Below are positions 11,305 through 19,454 of a DNA stretch of 64,000 nucleotides, piece after piece. The stretch covers positions 44,475 through 108,474 of IMG/VR virus record IMGVR_UViG_3300020477_001475. One strand, written 5' to 3'. The notes below the pieces were generated by a model, which did no database searches, was not told where the DNA came from, and saw nothing but the letters and a program-made list of their open reading frames with translations. Position numbers and translations under genes: made by a program. Positions within the stretch are counted from its first letter, which is position 1; every line of letters starts with the position of its first letter. Source of the stretch: a virus.

Positions 11305-12027
11305 TTAATTTTCCAACGAATAATCATTTGGATAATTGATTATTATTCTATTATGATTTTCTGATTCAGGTGGACAATCCAAATAATCGTGACAACAATT
11401 ATAATTATTCTTACATAATGAATTACAATAACAAGTAGCACCACTTGTAATTGGTGTATAAGTTCCACAACTTTCTACACAAGTATTACCATCATCATAA
11501 CCATTAAAATTATTAAAACCTGGAGTTATCCAAAAAGTTTCGGGTGTATCTTTGTAAATCCAATCACCACCATAAACATCATTTCCTCCCATTCCATCAA
11601 CAATCCGTTTCCAAACTGTATCAACTCCATTATCTTGGGAACTAAATTCATAATTAACAAAATTTATTTCTACATCATCACTGTCATTCAATGATATCCA
11701 GTCACTTGGATCACTTCCCCAACTGTAATCACAACCAATATGCCCATTACAATTGTCATAAGGTAAAAATATAATTTTATACCCACCCTTTTTTATAATA
11801 TAATCATCTAAAATAAGAGGATTTGGAAATGTAGATGCATTTAATACCCAACCACCCAATTGTATATTATAATTACTTCTATTATAAAGTTCAACATATC
11901 TATTCTGGGTTTCTTGTAAATCTGGAAGAATTTCTGATCCATAGTAAAATTCTGTAAGTGAAAAGTCTACATCACCACCCATCCAATTATATATTTCGTT
12001 TACAACTACATCACCTAAATTAGCCAT
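11305..12027 (-). CDS. Lamin-tail-domain (LTD) protein
   Basis: This is a 240-aa protein. Residues about 1-110 look like a lamin-tail domain, a small immunoglobulin-like beta fold common in bacterial surface proteins. The visible signs are VVNEIYNW near the start, then RYVELYNRSNYNIQLGGWVL, then a GGYKIIFLP strand. The C-terminal part has about eight cysteines (CVESCGTY, CYCNSLC, CCHDYLDC), suggesting a small disulfide-rich tail. There is no signal peptide. The gene ends three bases before the start of the dockerin protein and overlaps the previous ORF by eight bases, so it belongs to the same unit. A second LTD protein fused to dockerins is at 53336-54448. Its role as a virion surface protein is inferred. 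Confidence 0.8.
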   Translation of the reverse strand: MANLGDVVVNEIYNWMGGDVDFSLTEFYYGSEILPDLQETQNRYVELYNRSNYNIQLGGWVLNASTFPNPLILDDYIIKKGGYKIIFLPYDNCNGHIGCDYSWGSDPSDWISLNDSDDVEINFVNYEFSSQDNGVDTVWKRIVDGMGGNDVYGGDWIYKDTPETFWITPGFNNFNGYDDGNTCVESCGTYTPITSGATCYCNSLCKNNYNCCHDYLDCPPESENHNRIIINYPNDYSLEN

Positions 12028-12463
12028 TTATAAGCTCCATTTTAGAATCTACTATGTTTTTACCATTTTTACCAACACATATCAATTCATCAAACTTTAT
12101 ATATTTCATATCTACATTCTTTTCCATATCCAATTTAAATAAAAATGTCTTTTTTTCGGCTCTTGGTAATAAATTACCACCCATATTAAATGAAAGAATA
12201 CGAAAGTTACCAACTAACAAGTTAAATTTACTATCCGTCAATATACTTTTAACAGCATTTTTACTGAATACATTATCAGCCTTCTCAGAATCATATGTTC
12301 TATATAATTCCTTTTCGTTTGGGGCATTATGTTTCCTCTGTTTAACATCCAAATTTAAATTACGCAAATTGTGTTTAAACTGAAAACCCCTCATAACTTC
12401 TGTCGAAATGTATGAAAAATCTAAAGATATTCCTAACTTTCTTTCTACATAAAATCTTACCAT
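12020..12463 (-). CDS. Unknown protein heading the left structural unit
   Basis: I do not recognise this 147-aa protein. It is a mixed, fairly basic sequence with a beta-rich C-terminal half (about residues 75-135) and no cysteine clusters, unlike its downstream neighbours. It is the first gene after a strong terminator (12520-12548) and a promoter-like element whose -10 lies three bases before the ATG. It overlaps the following LTD gene by eight bases, so it is probably co-transcribed with the large surface proteins. It could be a structural or assembly protein for them, but nothing in the sequence shows that. Confidence 0.7.
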   Translation of the reverse strand: MVRFYVERKLGISLDFSYISTEVMRGFQFKHNLRNLNLDVKQRKHNAPNEKELYRTYDSEKADNVFSKNAVKSILTDSKFNLLVGNFRILSFNMGGNLLPRAEKKTFLFKLDMEKNVDMKYIKFDELICVGKNGKNIVDSKMELING

Positions 12464-12466
12464 ATT

Positions 12467-12496
12467 AATTTAAATCCTTATTGAAAAATAAAACAA
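12467..12496 (-). promoter_or_regulatory. Promoter-like element for the left structural unit
   Basis: The minus strand shows TTGTTT (12491-12496), an 18-base spacer and TAAATT (12467-12472), with the ATG of the next gene only three bases further on. The -35 context TTGTTTTAT matches the promoters at 41804, 49296 and 51864. It lies just downstream of a terminator, as expected at a unit boundary. An AAGGA also sits 11 bases before the ATG, so a leadered start from elsewhere remains possible. Confidence 0.45.
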
Positions 12497-12519
12497 TATA
12501 TACATAAATATTTAATCCT

Positions 12520-12548
12520 AAAAAAAATACCCCTGTTGTTGGGGTATT
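12520..12548 (-). terminator. Rho-independent terminator
   Basis: On the minus strand an 8-bp perfect stem (AATACCCC/GGGGTATT, arms 12526-12533 and 12541-12548) with a 7-base loop runs directly into a run of eight T (complement of 12520-12527). It ends transcription of the small-gene unit upstream (12578 and above) and separates it from the structural unit. Confidence 0.85.
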
Positions 12549-12577
12549 ATATAAAAATATTGATTTTATTTATGATA

Positions 12578-12766
12578 TTATCTTTCTATATCTGAATAAT
12601 TAACATACCATATCTTTCCTAAATCATCTTTAACTCTGAGGTCTTTATCAGGAAAACCTACTTCATCAATTTTAACCTTTTCACCTTCACGGAGCATTCC
12701 ATCTACCGTAGGAATATTTCTTATTACTATAACCCGTTCACCAATTTTAAAATTACTTTTTATCAT
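12578..12766 (-). CDS. Small KOW/SH3-like beta protein
   Basis: This small basic protein (62 aa from the chosen ATG) has alternating short strands (KIGERVIVIRN, GEKVKIDEVG, GKIWYVNYSDIE) that suggest a KOW- or SH3-like barrel. The ATG at 12766 has GGTGA six bases upstream, while the upstream ATG at 12775 has none, so I use the inner start. It overlaps the previous small gene by 14 bases and is the last gene before the terminator. Its function is unknown. Confidence 0.6.
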   Translation of the reverse strand: MIKSNFKIGERVIVIRNIPTVDGMLREGEKVKIDEVGFPDKDLRVKDDLGKIWYVNYSDIER

Positions 12767-12917
12767 TAGAATCACCTTCCATTTTTTCCATAGCCGATTC
12801 CAATTCTTTCAATTCTTTTTTAAAGCCATCTAATGTCCAACCATCATGATAACCTGCGTGGGCTAATTCTGTTTTCAAATACTTTATTCTTTTTTTCATC
12901 TGTTCTTTATCCATCAT
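12753..12917 (-). CDS. Small coiled-coil protein
   Basis: This 54-aa protein is almost entirely helical, with charged heptad-like spacing (KKRIKYLKTEL, then FKKELKELESAMEKMEG). It begins MMDKEQ; the first ATG (12917) overlaps the TGA stop of the preceding gene in an ATGA junction. It is too short for any family call. Its place in a chain of overlapping small genes supports that it is real. Confidence 0.6.
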   Translation of the reverse strand: MMDKEQMKKRIKYLKTELAHAGYHDGWTLDGFKKELKELESAMEKMEGDSNDKK

Positions 12918-13192
12918 CTTATAGACTTTTTAGTTCTTTTTTTGGATTTAACAGATTTTTTAATAGAATCACCTATAACATCTGGTTTTTTATTTTTTTT
13001 AGATGTTTTTGGTTTAGTTTTAACAGCTTTTGGTTTTTCTTCGACCTTTTCTGTTGAAATAGTTGTACCAACTTTATCATCATTTAATAATTCTGATATA
13101 GTTCTCGATAAAAAAGCTCTATCTTGAGATGAAAATAAATTTAACCTATAATGTTCATCTAAAACTCTTCTTATTTTTTCTTTAATTTCCAT
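12914..13192 (-). CDS. Lys-rich small protein
   Basis: This 92-aa protein has a helical N-terminal third (about residues 1-38, EIKEKIRRVLDEHYRL then SRTISELLND). A low-complexity Lys/Thr/Pro tail (about residues 48-92) probably binds nucleic acid or is disordered. It ends in TGA, overlapping the next start. I do not recognise the family. Confidence 0.6.
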   Translation of the reverse strand: MEIKEKIRRVLDEHYRLNLFSSQDRAFLSRTISELLNDDKVGTTISTEKVEEKPKAVKTKPKTSKKNKKPDVIGDSIKKSVKSKKRTKKSIR

Positions 13193-13206
13193 ATGTAACT
13201 CCTATT

Positions 13207-13704
13207 TTATTTACAAAATCTTTTTGAACCAAAAAAATCACCAACATTAGTAAAATAACAATTTGGACACAATAACCTTAAATTATCATAAGTATAATTA
13301 TCAGTATTACCATCTATAAAATCCAACGATAAACATATCTTATCATCTGTTATCCTCTTTTCATTCCATTTACACAAACTACACTCTTCAACCATATAAC
13401 CAGCATTTATCAATCGTGTTTTTAATTTCGAAGATGAATAACCTTTATACTTGTTTGCTAAAATTTCATCCAAATCGTAGGAAGAATAAACAAATTTCTT
13501 TTCTATACCCTTCCCACTTTGATTTTTATGTTGTTCAAATATGTCATAATATTTAGCCCATTTTTTGTAAGTATTGTAATTAACACCTAACCATCTAGCA
13601 GCTTCAGAATTAGACCTTGTATTTTCTACAGCATCTTCGATCATCTTTTTAGTTAATACAAATCTTTTTCCTGGTATCTTGACATATTTTTTAACAGAAC
13701 CCAT
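13207..13704 (-). CDS. HNH-like nuclease with N-terminal HTH
   Basis: The N-terminal part (about residues 15-50) resembles a helix-turn-helix (NSEAARWLGVNYNTYKKWAK). The C-terminal part resembles an HNH nuclease: CSLC, then LDFIDGNTDNYTYDNLRLLC and PNC. In typical HNH enzymes the central motif is HIDG and the last motif ends in His. Here Asp-Phe replaces the first His and Tyr follows the last CPNC, so activity is doubtful. I use the ATG at 13704, which overlaps the previous stop as TAATG; an ATG eight codons upstream (13728) is the alternative. Such proteins are often homing endonucleases or packaging-associated HNH proteins. Confidence 0.7.
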   Translation of the reverse strand: MGSVKKYVKIPGKRFVLTKKMIEDAVENTRSNSEAARWLGVNYNTYKKWAKYYDIFEQHKNQSGKGIEKKFVYSSYDLDEILANKYKGYSSSKLKTRLINAGYMVEECSLCKWNEKRITDDKICLSLDFIDGNTDNYTYDNLRLLCPNCYFTNVGDFFGSKRFCK

Positions 13705-13916
13705 TAATAATCTTTTTGATATACCCATGAATTAGGATCAATATTTACAACCTTTTGTTCACGTAAATGTGTAGCAGTTTGATTGTCTATCTTCCTATGA
13801 GGTGAATTATTATTACTCAAAGATTGTTCTACCCAAAATAATTCACTTGGTTCTATATCTTTATATCTATAAGAAAGCCAATCTATATGACCTTTTTCCT
13901 TTGGAAAATCCGGCAT
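13704..13916 (-). CDS. Unknown small phage protein
   Basis: This 70-aa hydrophilic protein (starts MPDFPKEKG, contains WLSYRYKDIEPSE) matches no family I recognise. It is tightly packed: it starts two bases after the previous gene and its stop overlaps the HNH-like start as TAATG. Confidence 0.55.
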   Translation of the reverse strand: MPDFPKEKGHIDWLSYRYKDIEPSELFWVEQSLSNNNSPHRKIDNQTATHLREQKVVNIDPNSWVYQKDY

Positions 13917-13917
13917 A

Positions 13918-14091
13918 TTATTTCCCCTTCTTGTCGTTGCAGTAACATTCAGGTACTGGTTTTGATGCTATAATTTCCAAAGAATTTGCTATTCTTTGTA
14001 AAACTTCTAATGTAATCGCATCCTTTGATTTAATTTCAACATTGGTGTAACCTTGTGCATTCACTTTAAATGGTATTTTAATATCAGACAT
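13918..14091 (-). CDS. Unknown small protein
   Basis: I place the start at the ATG at 14091 because a near-perfect AGGAGG lies nine bases upstream; the longer frame from 14151 lacks a site. The 57-aa product starts MSDIKIPFKVNAQG. It has a beta segment, a helix (LEVLQRIANSLEIIAS) and a short tail with two cysteines (CYC). The helix-rich C-terminus recalls small phage virion-associated or chaperone proteins, but I cannot assign it. Confidence 0.55.
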   Translation of the reverse strand: MSDIKIPFKVNAQGYTNVEIKSKDAITLEVLQRIANSLEIIASKPVPECYCNDKKGK

Positions 14092-14299
14092 TGTTTTCTT
14101 CCTCCTGTAACAATTGTTTTTTAGTTTGTTGTTTGTCTTCTTCAGGTACATCTCCTTTAGTATGTTTCCTGAGAAATTCTTCTATATCAATATTTAACCT
14201 ATTCAATTCATTATAGGCTAAATCATGAACAAATTCATCTGCATCTTTATCCAAAATAGTAGTCATCAACTTTTGAATATATGGTCCAAGTTTATTCAT
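14084..14299 (-). CDS. Small acidic helical protein
   Basis: This 71-aa protein is predicted to be mostly helical (YIQKLMTTILDKDADEFVHDLAYNEL) with a Glu/Gln-rich tail. It has an AGGAG site upstream of the ATG at 14299 and overlaps the next gene by eight bases. No family is recognised. Confidence 0.55.
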   Translation of the reverse strand: MNKLGPYIQKLMTTILDKDADEFVHDLAYNELNRLNIDIEEFLRKHTKGDVPEEDKQQTKKQLLQEEENNV

Positions 14300-14323
14300 A
14301 ATATTCTCCTCATATATATATAT

Positions 14324-14467
14324 TTACTTTTTTCGTTTTTTGGCAATTTTACGATATTCTGATTGTTTCATTTTTCTATTCTTATGTTTCTTATTACCAT
14401 TTTTCCTTTTAGTTTTTTGGTAATTGTTAGAATATTCATCCAAATCATATAATTCATCATACTTCAT
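14324..14467 (-). CDS. Small basic protein
   Basis: This is a 47-aa frame I translated by hand: an acidic start (MKYDELYDLDEY) and then a Lys/Asn/Arg-rich tail with about eighteen basic residues. It begins three bases after the glycosyltransferase at 14470 stops. The basic tail may bind nucleic acid or be a virion core peptide. Nothing more can be said. Confidence 0.5.
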   Translation of the reverse strand: MKYDELYDLDEYSNNYQKTKRKNGNKKHKNRKMKQSEYRKIAKKRKK

Positions 14468-14469
14468 TT

Positions 14470-15681
14470 TTAAGCAAAACGCCTCCTTTTATTAACTTTC
14501 AAATTAGATTCAATTCTATTCATCACTCTTATATTTAAGTGAAATATATCATATTCCATTTCACCTATCTCTCCACTTTCATCAATAATTTTTTGTATGT
14601 CAAAAATAAATTGTAATTTTTCTTGTACATTATTTTCTGTAATTTCTCTACCACTAAATCTTAAAATTATATCATTATCTTTTTTATAATCATATAACTT
14701 AATTTTTTCAGATAATAAAATCATCGTATTTGGTTGTTCATTGGAAATATATTTAGATATTAATTCTTTACTACTATTAAACAAATGATTGTGTTTAACA
14801 TAAATGGTAGAAGCCCATGGTTCTAAAGCGTGTAATTTACCCAAATCACATTCATCTACAACCAATCCTATATCATATTTGGGTGGTACAGTCATATCTC
14901 TATTTTCATCCCAAACACCACTTGGCCAACACCCCCATTTCCTAACAAAGTTTCTTATGGACTTATTATATTGATTATCTATGTCTATATGACCTTCTTC
15001 TCTTTGCCGAACACTTTTGCTTGGCATATGATAAACAGCAGTTTCAAATAATTGACAATACTTCGCACCACTCATCTTTATTCTTAAATAAAAGTCATCG
15101 TCATCCACCATATATTTCAAAAACAATAAGTCATTTCCACCAACTTTATCATAAAGTGTTTTTTTGATCATCCATGGAAAAAACATTCTTTGTTCTACTC
15201 TACCTTTACTATCTTCAATGTTCTTTTCATGCCAATTAATAAATTTATTTTCTTTAAATTCTTCAGATCTTGTACCAAAATCAATTAAAAATTTATCAAT
15301 CGATTCTGGATAACCTATATTTGGTTCAACTCTTAAAGGTGTAATGAAATCATATTCTTTCATATACTTTAACATAATTTCATCAAACTTGGGTGGTACA
15401 TACATATCTGAATGCAACATACACACAATTTCATTAGAAGCCAATTCAACCATTTTATTATAAGAATAGGCTATTCCAATATTTTCTTCATTTCTATGAA
15501 TAACCATGTTTATATCTTGTGATTTCAATTCTTGTAATAATTCCCAAGTACCATCTTTAGAACCATCATCCATCATAACTATTTCATGTCTATAACCAAG
15601 ATTTTTCCTAATAGAGTTGTAACACCATTTAGTATATTTCTTAGTATTAAAATTGGATATTATGAAACTAATAGTTTTCAT
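14470..15681 (-). CDS. Family 2 glycosyltransferase
   Basis: This 403-aa protein has a GT-A fold N-terminus typical of family GT2: an ISFIISNFNT strand, MMDDGSKDGT at residues 36-45 for the nucleotide-sugar, and a DxD-like HSDMYV at 90-95 for metal binding. A C-terminal extension of about 150 residues has no clear homology. It transfers a sugar from an NDP-sugar to a growing glycan in the cytoplasm; donor and acceptor cannot be read. The start overlaps the TGA stop of the RmlD-like gene (ATGA), so the two are translationally coupled. It is the last gene of the glycan cluster. Confidence 0.85.
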   Translation of the reverse strand: MKTISFIISNFNTKKYTKWCYNSIRKNLGYRHEIVMMDDGSKDGTWELLQELKSQDINMVIHRNEENIGIAYSYNKMVELASNEIVCMLHSDMYVPPKFDEIMLKYMKEYDFITPLRVEPNIGYPESIDKFLIDFGTRSEEFKENKFINWHEKNIEDSKGRVEQRMFFPWMIKKTLYDKVGGNDLLFLKYMVDDDDFYLRIKMSGAKYCQLFETAVYHMPSKSVRQREEGHIDIDNQYNKSIRNFVRKWGCWPSGVWDENRDMTVPPKYDIGLVVDECDLGKLHALEPWASTIYVKHNHLFNSSKELISKYISNEQPNTMILLSEKIKLYDYKKDNDIILRFSGREITENNVQEKLQFIFDIQKIIDESGEIGEMEYDIFHLNIRVMNRIESNLKVNKRRRFA

Positions 15682-16409
15682 TTATTAAATTCCTTTATTT
15701 CTTCTAACTGAATTTTAATATTTGGTGTTTCTATAGTTGGTACAAGACATTTATCTATTTTCAAAGAATCATTTTTATTTATTTCAACATCTTTTCCATA
15801 AACATCCTTCATTATATTTAATAATTCATATTTAGAAATACATTCAGTTGCTGGTATATTTAAATCTTTATAGTTATCCCAATTAGACATCATATCATAG
15901 GCAACTTTAGCCCATTGTAGTGTGGTATTACCATTCCAATAACATTCACTATAACCACCTATACTATCATCTTCAACATTCAAAAACCATTCTAATAAAC
16001 TTGCTTCAGTATTTAATTCTGGTCCAATGATAGATGTTTTTATAATTTTAGTCATCCTACCATCTTCTAAAATATATTCGGCAGCTTTTCTTTTAGAATT
16101 TCCATAATCATCATCATCTATTTCACAATCAGTTCCTGGGTGTATTATATAACAACCTATATTTTCATCTAACCATATAGGTAAATCTACATTAACATCA
16201 AAATCATTTGTTCTTTGGTGTATAGCACCTATACAATTTATTATATAACCACCATTTTCACTCCACCAAAAATCTGTAACGAAATCCTTAAATTCCCTTG
16301 TAGGCCACCTTAAATCTGTAGTAACTACTTTGCAGTCACCTTTAGTAGATAGATACTTGTAAACCATATGTCCTAACATACCTTTATGTCCTAAAATTAA
16401 AACTTTCAT
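15678..16409 (-). CDS. RmlD-like NAD(P)-dependent sugar reductase
   Basis: This 243-aa member of the extended short-chain dehydrogenase family has a Rossmann motif GHKGMLG (residues 7-13), an INCIGAIHQ segment as in RmlD, and a catalytic YxxxK (Tyr102, Lys106). RmlD reduces dTDP-4-keto-rhamnose; this protein is somewhat short and its exact substrate is unknown. It sits between an RmlC-like cupin and a glycosyltransferase, which fits synthesis of a deoxy sugar for the glycan. A second RmlD-like gene is at 22197. Confidence 0.8.
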   Translation of the reverse strand: MKVLILGHKGMLGHMVYKYLSTKGDCKVVTTDLRWPTREFKDFVTDFWWSENGGYIINCIGAIHQRTNDFDVNVDLPIWLDENIGCYIIHPGTDCEIDDDDYGNSKRKAAEYILEDGRMTKIIKTSIIGPELNTEASLLEWFLNVEDDSIGGYSECYWNGNTTLQWAKVAYDMMSNWDNYKDLNIPATECISKYELLNIMKDVYGKDVEINKNDSLKIDKCLVPTIETPNIKIQLEEIKEFNK

Positions 16410-16413
16410 ATGA

Positions 16414-16827
16414 CTATCTCCTCTCTATATTCCAAATGTTCCATTTATCCCATTCAAATCTAATATCATCACCCATACTATCTTCTAATGTAGATGTTGA
16501 AAAGAATAAAACTTTTGTATTATCTTGCAAATTCATAAAACCATTAGCATATCCTGGAGGTATATACAAAATTTGTGGTTTACTTGATGACAATACGAAT
16601 CTATCTATTTCTTCAGTTTTCATATTAACAGCACCTATTAAAATAGCACCATTGGGAACAAAAACATACTTGCCTTCATTTTCATGTCCATGCCAAGCTC
16701 TGATAAATCCTTTTTCATGATTTTCAACCATATAAAATCTCTTAACATTTTTAAAATCAAAATCATTAACAAATGATAATTGACCTCTATCATCTACGGC
16801 AACACCACCATTCATAACTTTTACCAT
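16414..16827 (-). CDS. RmlC/FdtA-like sugar-nucleotide epimerase or isomerase (cupin)
   Basis: This 137-aa single-domain cupin has the motif RAWHGHENEGKYVFV with its two histidines, then YIPPGYANGFMNL. These are the active-site strands of dTDP-4-dehydrorhamnose 3,5-epimerase-like proteins. The protein is shorter than classic RmlC (about 180 aa), so a ketoisomerase of the FdtA/WxcM type is also possible. It is adjacent to the RmlD-like gene and overlaps the Mpo1-like gene by seven bases. Confidence 0.8.
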   Translation of the reverse strand: MVKVMNGGVAVDDRGQLSFVNDFDFKNVKRFYMVENHEKGFIRAWHGHENEGKYVFVPNGAILIGAVNMKTEEIDRFVLSSSKPQILYIPPGYANGFMNLQDNTKVLFFSTSTLEDSMGDDIRFEWDKWNIWNIERR

Positions 16828-17114
16828 ATTCTTAACCTCCCTAATATTATATCCTTAAACATTAACCAGTCTGACAATTTAGCATATAATGGATTTACAA
16901 ATGCAGCTGGTTTATTACCTTCAAAAAAATAATGACCACTCCAAGCAAATGGGTATATTACAAATGGAATCAATGGAATTAAAAACCAATACCAATTATA
17001 CAATACAAATATTGTAAATGATATTGTAACCCATTGGCCAATGAAATGTAATAACCTACACTTTGGATGTTCGTGTAATGTTAAATAGTATTTATAATAT
17101 TCTTTAATTCCCAT
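16821..17114 (-). CDS. Mpo1-like (DUF962) membrane protein
   Basis: This 97-aa protein closely follows the DUF962/Mpo1 pattern: YYLTLHEHPKCRLLHFIGQW near the start, then two hydrophobic segments (about residues 28-55). PFAWSGHYFFEGNKPAAF and a final LSDWLMFKD segment follow. Yeast Mpo1 is an Fe(II)-dependent dioxygenase that removes one carbon from 2-hydroxy fatty acids, and the conserved histidines are present here. A phage copy inside a glycan cluster suggests work on a lipid carrier or on the host lipid A/membrane, but that is inference. Confidence 0.8.
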   Translation of the reverse strand: MGIKEYYKYYLTLHEHPKCRLLHFIGQWVTISFTIFVLYNWYWFLIPLIPFVIYPFAWSGHYFFEGNKPAAFVNPLYAKLSDWLMFKDIILGRLRIW

Positions 17115-18063
17115 TTTGTTCTCCTATATATTTAGCATTACTATAAAGGTTACTATAAGGATTTCTTATTCTATTACTTTCAAATATATCTGCTAATTCT
17201 TTGATACTATCTTCTAAACTAATATGTGGTGACCATCCAGTAGCATCTACATATTTTTTAGAACTTACATGATAATCTCTCAAATCTTCATATTTCATAT
17301 CTATATATTCAATATCAACATCACCCAAAACCTTATATATAGTTTCACCCAAATCTTTTATTTCTACATTTTTATCAGAAACATTATATATACCATTCAA
17401 CGATTTCATATTACTCATATTCAAATTAGTTTGATATAAAATATCAGCTACATCTCTAACATGTATTATTGGTCTCCATTGAGATCCACCAAAAACAGTT
17501 AATTTTTCACCCCTAATTGCCTTCAATGTAAGTATATTGATTACCAAATCTAATCTAGGTCTACTAAATCTATCACCAAATCCGTGTACTGTACCTAATC
17601 TGTATATAACAGAATTTCCTCTATCCAATAACATCTTTTCAGCTTCCAACTTTGTGGATGCATATATAGACAAAGGATTTGTAGGTGATTTTTCATTGAG
17701 GTTTCTTTTTCTATTTGCACCATAAACAGAACAAGTACTTGTAAAAATAATTCTACCATTATAATTATCACATAACCACTTAACTGGTTCTTGATTTATA
17801 TTTATCGTAGTTTCAGGATCCACAGCACATGCCCCATCACCTACTAAAGCAGCTAACCATATAACAGTATCATAATTATTTATAATTTTACCCAATTTTT
17901 TATAATCCCTGATATCACCATATATTAAATTTATATCTTTCAAATATAAATCTTCATACACTAATGAATCATAAACATCCACATCAAACATAGTTTTTCT
18001 AAATCTATCAGTCAATGCACCACCTATATAACCTGCACCACCAACTATTAATATTTTTTTCAT
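17104..18063 (-). CDS. NAD-dependent sugar epimerase/dehydratase
   Basis: This 319-aa extended SDR has GGAGYIG at residues 8-14, a TSTCSVYG strand and YASTK near residue 140 as the catalytic Tyr/Lys. It also has the conserved RPIIHVRDVAD segment. It resembles UDP-glucose 4-epimerase-like enzymes but could be a dehydratase or reductase; substrate specificity cannot be read. It overlaps the Mpo1-like gene by 11 bases and starts right after a methyltransferase. Confidence 0.85.
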   Translation of the reverse strand: MKKILIVGGAGYIGGALTDRFRKTMFDVDVYDSLVYEDLYLKDINLIYGDIRDYKKLGKIINNYDTVIWLAALVGDGACAVDPETTININQEPVKWLCDNYNGRIIFTSTCSVYGANRKRNLNEKSPTNPLSIYASTKLEAEKMLLDRGNSVIYRLGTVHGFGDRFSRPRLDLVINILTLKAIRGEKLTVFGGSQWRPIIHVRDVADILYQTNLNMSNMKSLNGIYNVSDKNVEIKDLGETIYKVLGDVDIEYIDMKYEDLRDYHVSSKKYVDATGWSPHISLEDSIKELADIFESNRIRNPYSNLYSNAKYIGEQNGN

Positions 18064-18627
18064 CTAATTATTCCCCTTTTTTTCAGTATATAAAATTATT
18101 CTTATAGCAGAATCCGCTGAATTACTTCTATGTGATGATGATTGTTTAATAATATTAAAATATTTTTCCACAGTTTCTTTTTGGTCTGGATTTATTTCAA
18201 ATACAGCATAATCACAATTCATTTTAGATAAAGTCAAGTCTTGATTTTCACAATGATGTAACATATTCAAACACAAAGCTATATCACATTCAGGGGTATC
18301 TTCACCTCCAACCCATTCTAAAAATTCCATATCAACACCAGAAAATTCAGTTATTAATTTAGCTGTTGGTATAACAGGTGGTGTTGCATCCAAACCAATT
18401 ACTTTTTTGGCTCCTTTTTTCATAACTTGTATACCAAAATAAGCATGAAAACATCCTAAATCACATACTGTTTTATCTATCCAATCTATTCCAAGTTCGT
18501 TTATAGTTTTCCAAGATTCGTAAGATTTAGAATAACCAATAAAATCTAATATTTCAATATCTTGGTAATACTTATCATAATCTTGAGAATCTAAATATTG
18601 TCTAAGTTGTTCTTTATTTTCAATCAT
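18064..18627 (-). CDS. SAM-dependent methyltransferase
   Basis: This 187-aa protein has a class I methyltransferase motif I, VCDLGCFHAYFG (about residues 56-67), followed by GAKKVIGLDAT as motif II. It lacks any substrate-binding extension. Its place in the cluster suggests O- or N-methylation of a sugar, but the target is not visible. It abuts the epimerase gene downstream. Confidence 0.75.
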   Translation of the reverse strand: MIENKEQLRQYLDSQDYDKYYQDIEILDFIGYSKSYESWKTINELGIDWIDKTVCDLGCFHAYFGIQVMKKGAKKVIGLDATPPVIPTAKLITEFSGVDMEFLEWVGGEDTPECDIALCLNMLHHCENQDLTLSKMNCDYAVFEINPDQKETVEKYFNIIKQSSSHRSNSADSAIRIILYTEKKGNN

Positions 18628-18637
18628 ATTATTTCCC

Positions 18638-19129
18638 TCATGGTACTATTGGTTCATTATCAATACTGTTATCATAAATATAAAAATCACCACGTATATG
18701 TGAATTTACCAAATTATCATCCACCCATTTACTATAAAAATCTTTATAATTTTTTTTATATTCATCTAAATTTTCTTCTTTATAAAAATATTTTGATTTT
18801 AATCTACCCAACCACACATCAATATCACCACATTCCACTAAAATAATAGTACAATTATTATTCAAATAATAATCTTCAAATGATTTTATTGGATTTTCTG
18901 GTGGTACAGCATCCATTATTAATTTATCACCATTTTCAATCAGTTTAAAAATATTTTTTATACCTTTGTCAGGATCATGATAAGGATAATTTTTATCAAA
19001 ACTAATAAATTTATAATCTCCATTCTTTTCTACAAATTTTTTAGAAAAATGTGTTTTCCCTGAACCGAATAAACCAGTTACAAATATTTTAGATTTAAAA
19101 TTACTACTGCCCATACTTTTTAGTTTCTG
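18638..19129 (-). CDS. P-loop kinase-like protein
   Basis: This small nucleoside/sugar-kinase-like protein has a Walker A, GLFGSGKTH, and a later LVECGDIDVWLGRLKSK. The ATG at 19129 has GGAGG five bases upstream; the frame upstream begins at a TTG and is not used. About 163 aa, in the size range of adenylylsulfate or gluconate kinase-type P-loop proteins. The substrate is unknown. It overlaps the DUF4254-like gene by 26 bases. Confidence 0.7.
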   Translation of the reverse strand, partial: QKLKSMGSSNFKSKIFVTGLFGSGKTHFSKKFVEKNGDYKFISFDKNYPYHDPDKGIKNIFKLIENGDKLIMDAVPPENPIKSFEDYYLNNNCTIILVECGDIDVWLGRLKSKYFYKEENLDEYKKNYKDFYSKWVDDNLVNSHIRGDFYIYDNSIDNEPIVP

Positions 19130-19454
19130 CATTAAAACCTCCAATATCTATTTTTTCTATATTTCTTTTTATTGTTGTTGATAACTTTTCATCTATACAT
19201 CTTTTCAACCTAGCCCGTTCTTCAACTAACCTAACATCCTCAACAGACGCCCAAGAACAGAATTCAGAATCATTCTTATTGTCCATTACTCTATCTTTTA
19301 ATGTAAATAATTTGAAATTAACAATCGATAATCTATCAACCAATTCACCCATACTTAAAAGTTGTTCAAAACTGTTATCACAATCATAACTACCATCATA
19401 ATTATCCACTGAATCCTTTATAATCAAATCTATATTTTCACTAAACTTATTCAT
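19104..19454 (-). CDS. DUF4254-like helical protein
   Basis: This 116-aa all-helical protein has the motif GELVDRLSIVNFKLFTLKDR (residues about 36-55) and a later ERARLKRCIDEKL. It resembles small DUF4254 proteins found in polysaccharide clusters, whose function is not established. A second protein of the same pattern lies at 21946-22209. The start overlaps the stop of the SDR gene as ATGA. Confidence 0.6.
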   Translation of the reverse strand: MNKFSENIDLIIKDSVDNYDGSYDCDNSFEQLLSMGELVDRLSIVNFKLFTLKDRVMDNKNDSEFCSWASVEDVRLVEERARLKRCIDEKLSTTIKRNIEKIDIGGFNAETKKYGQ

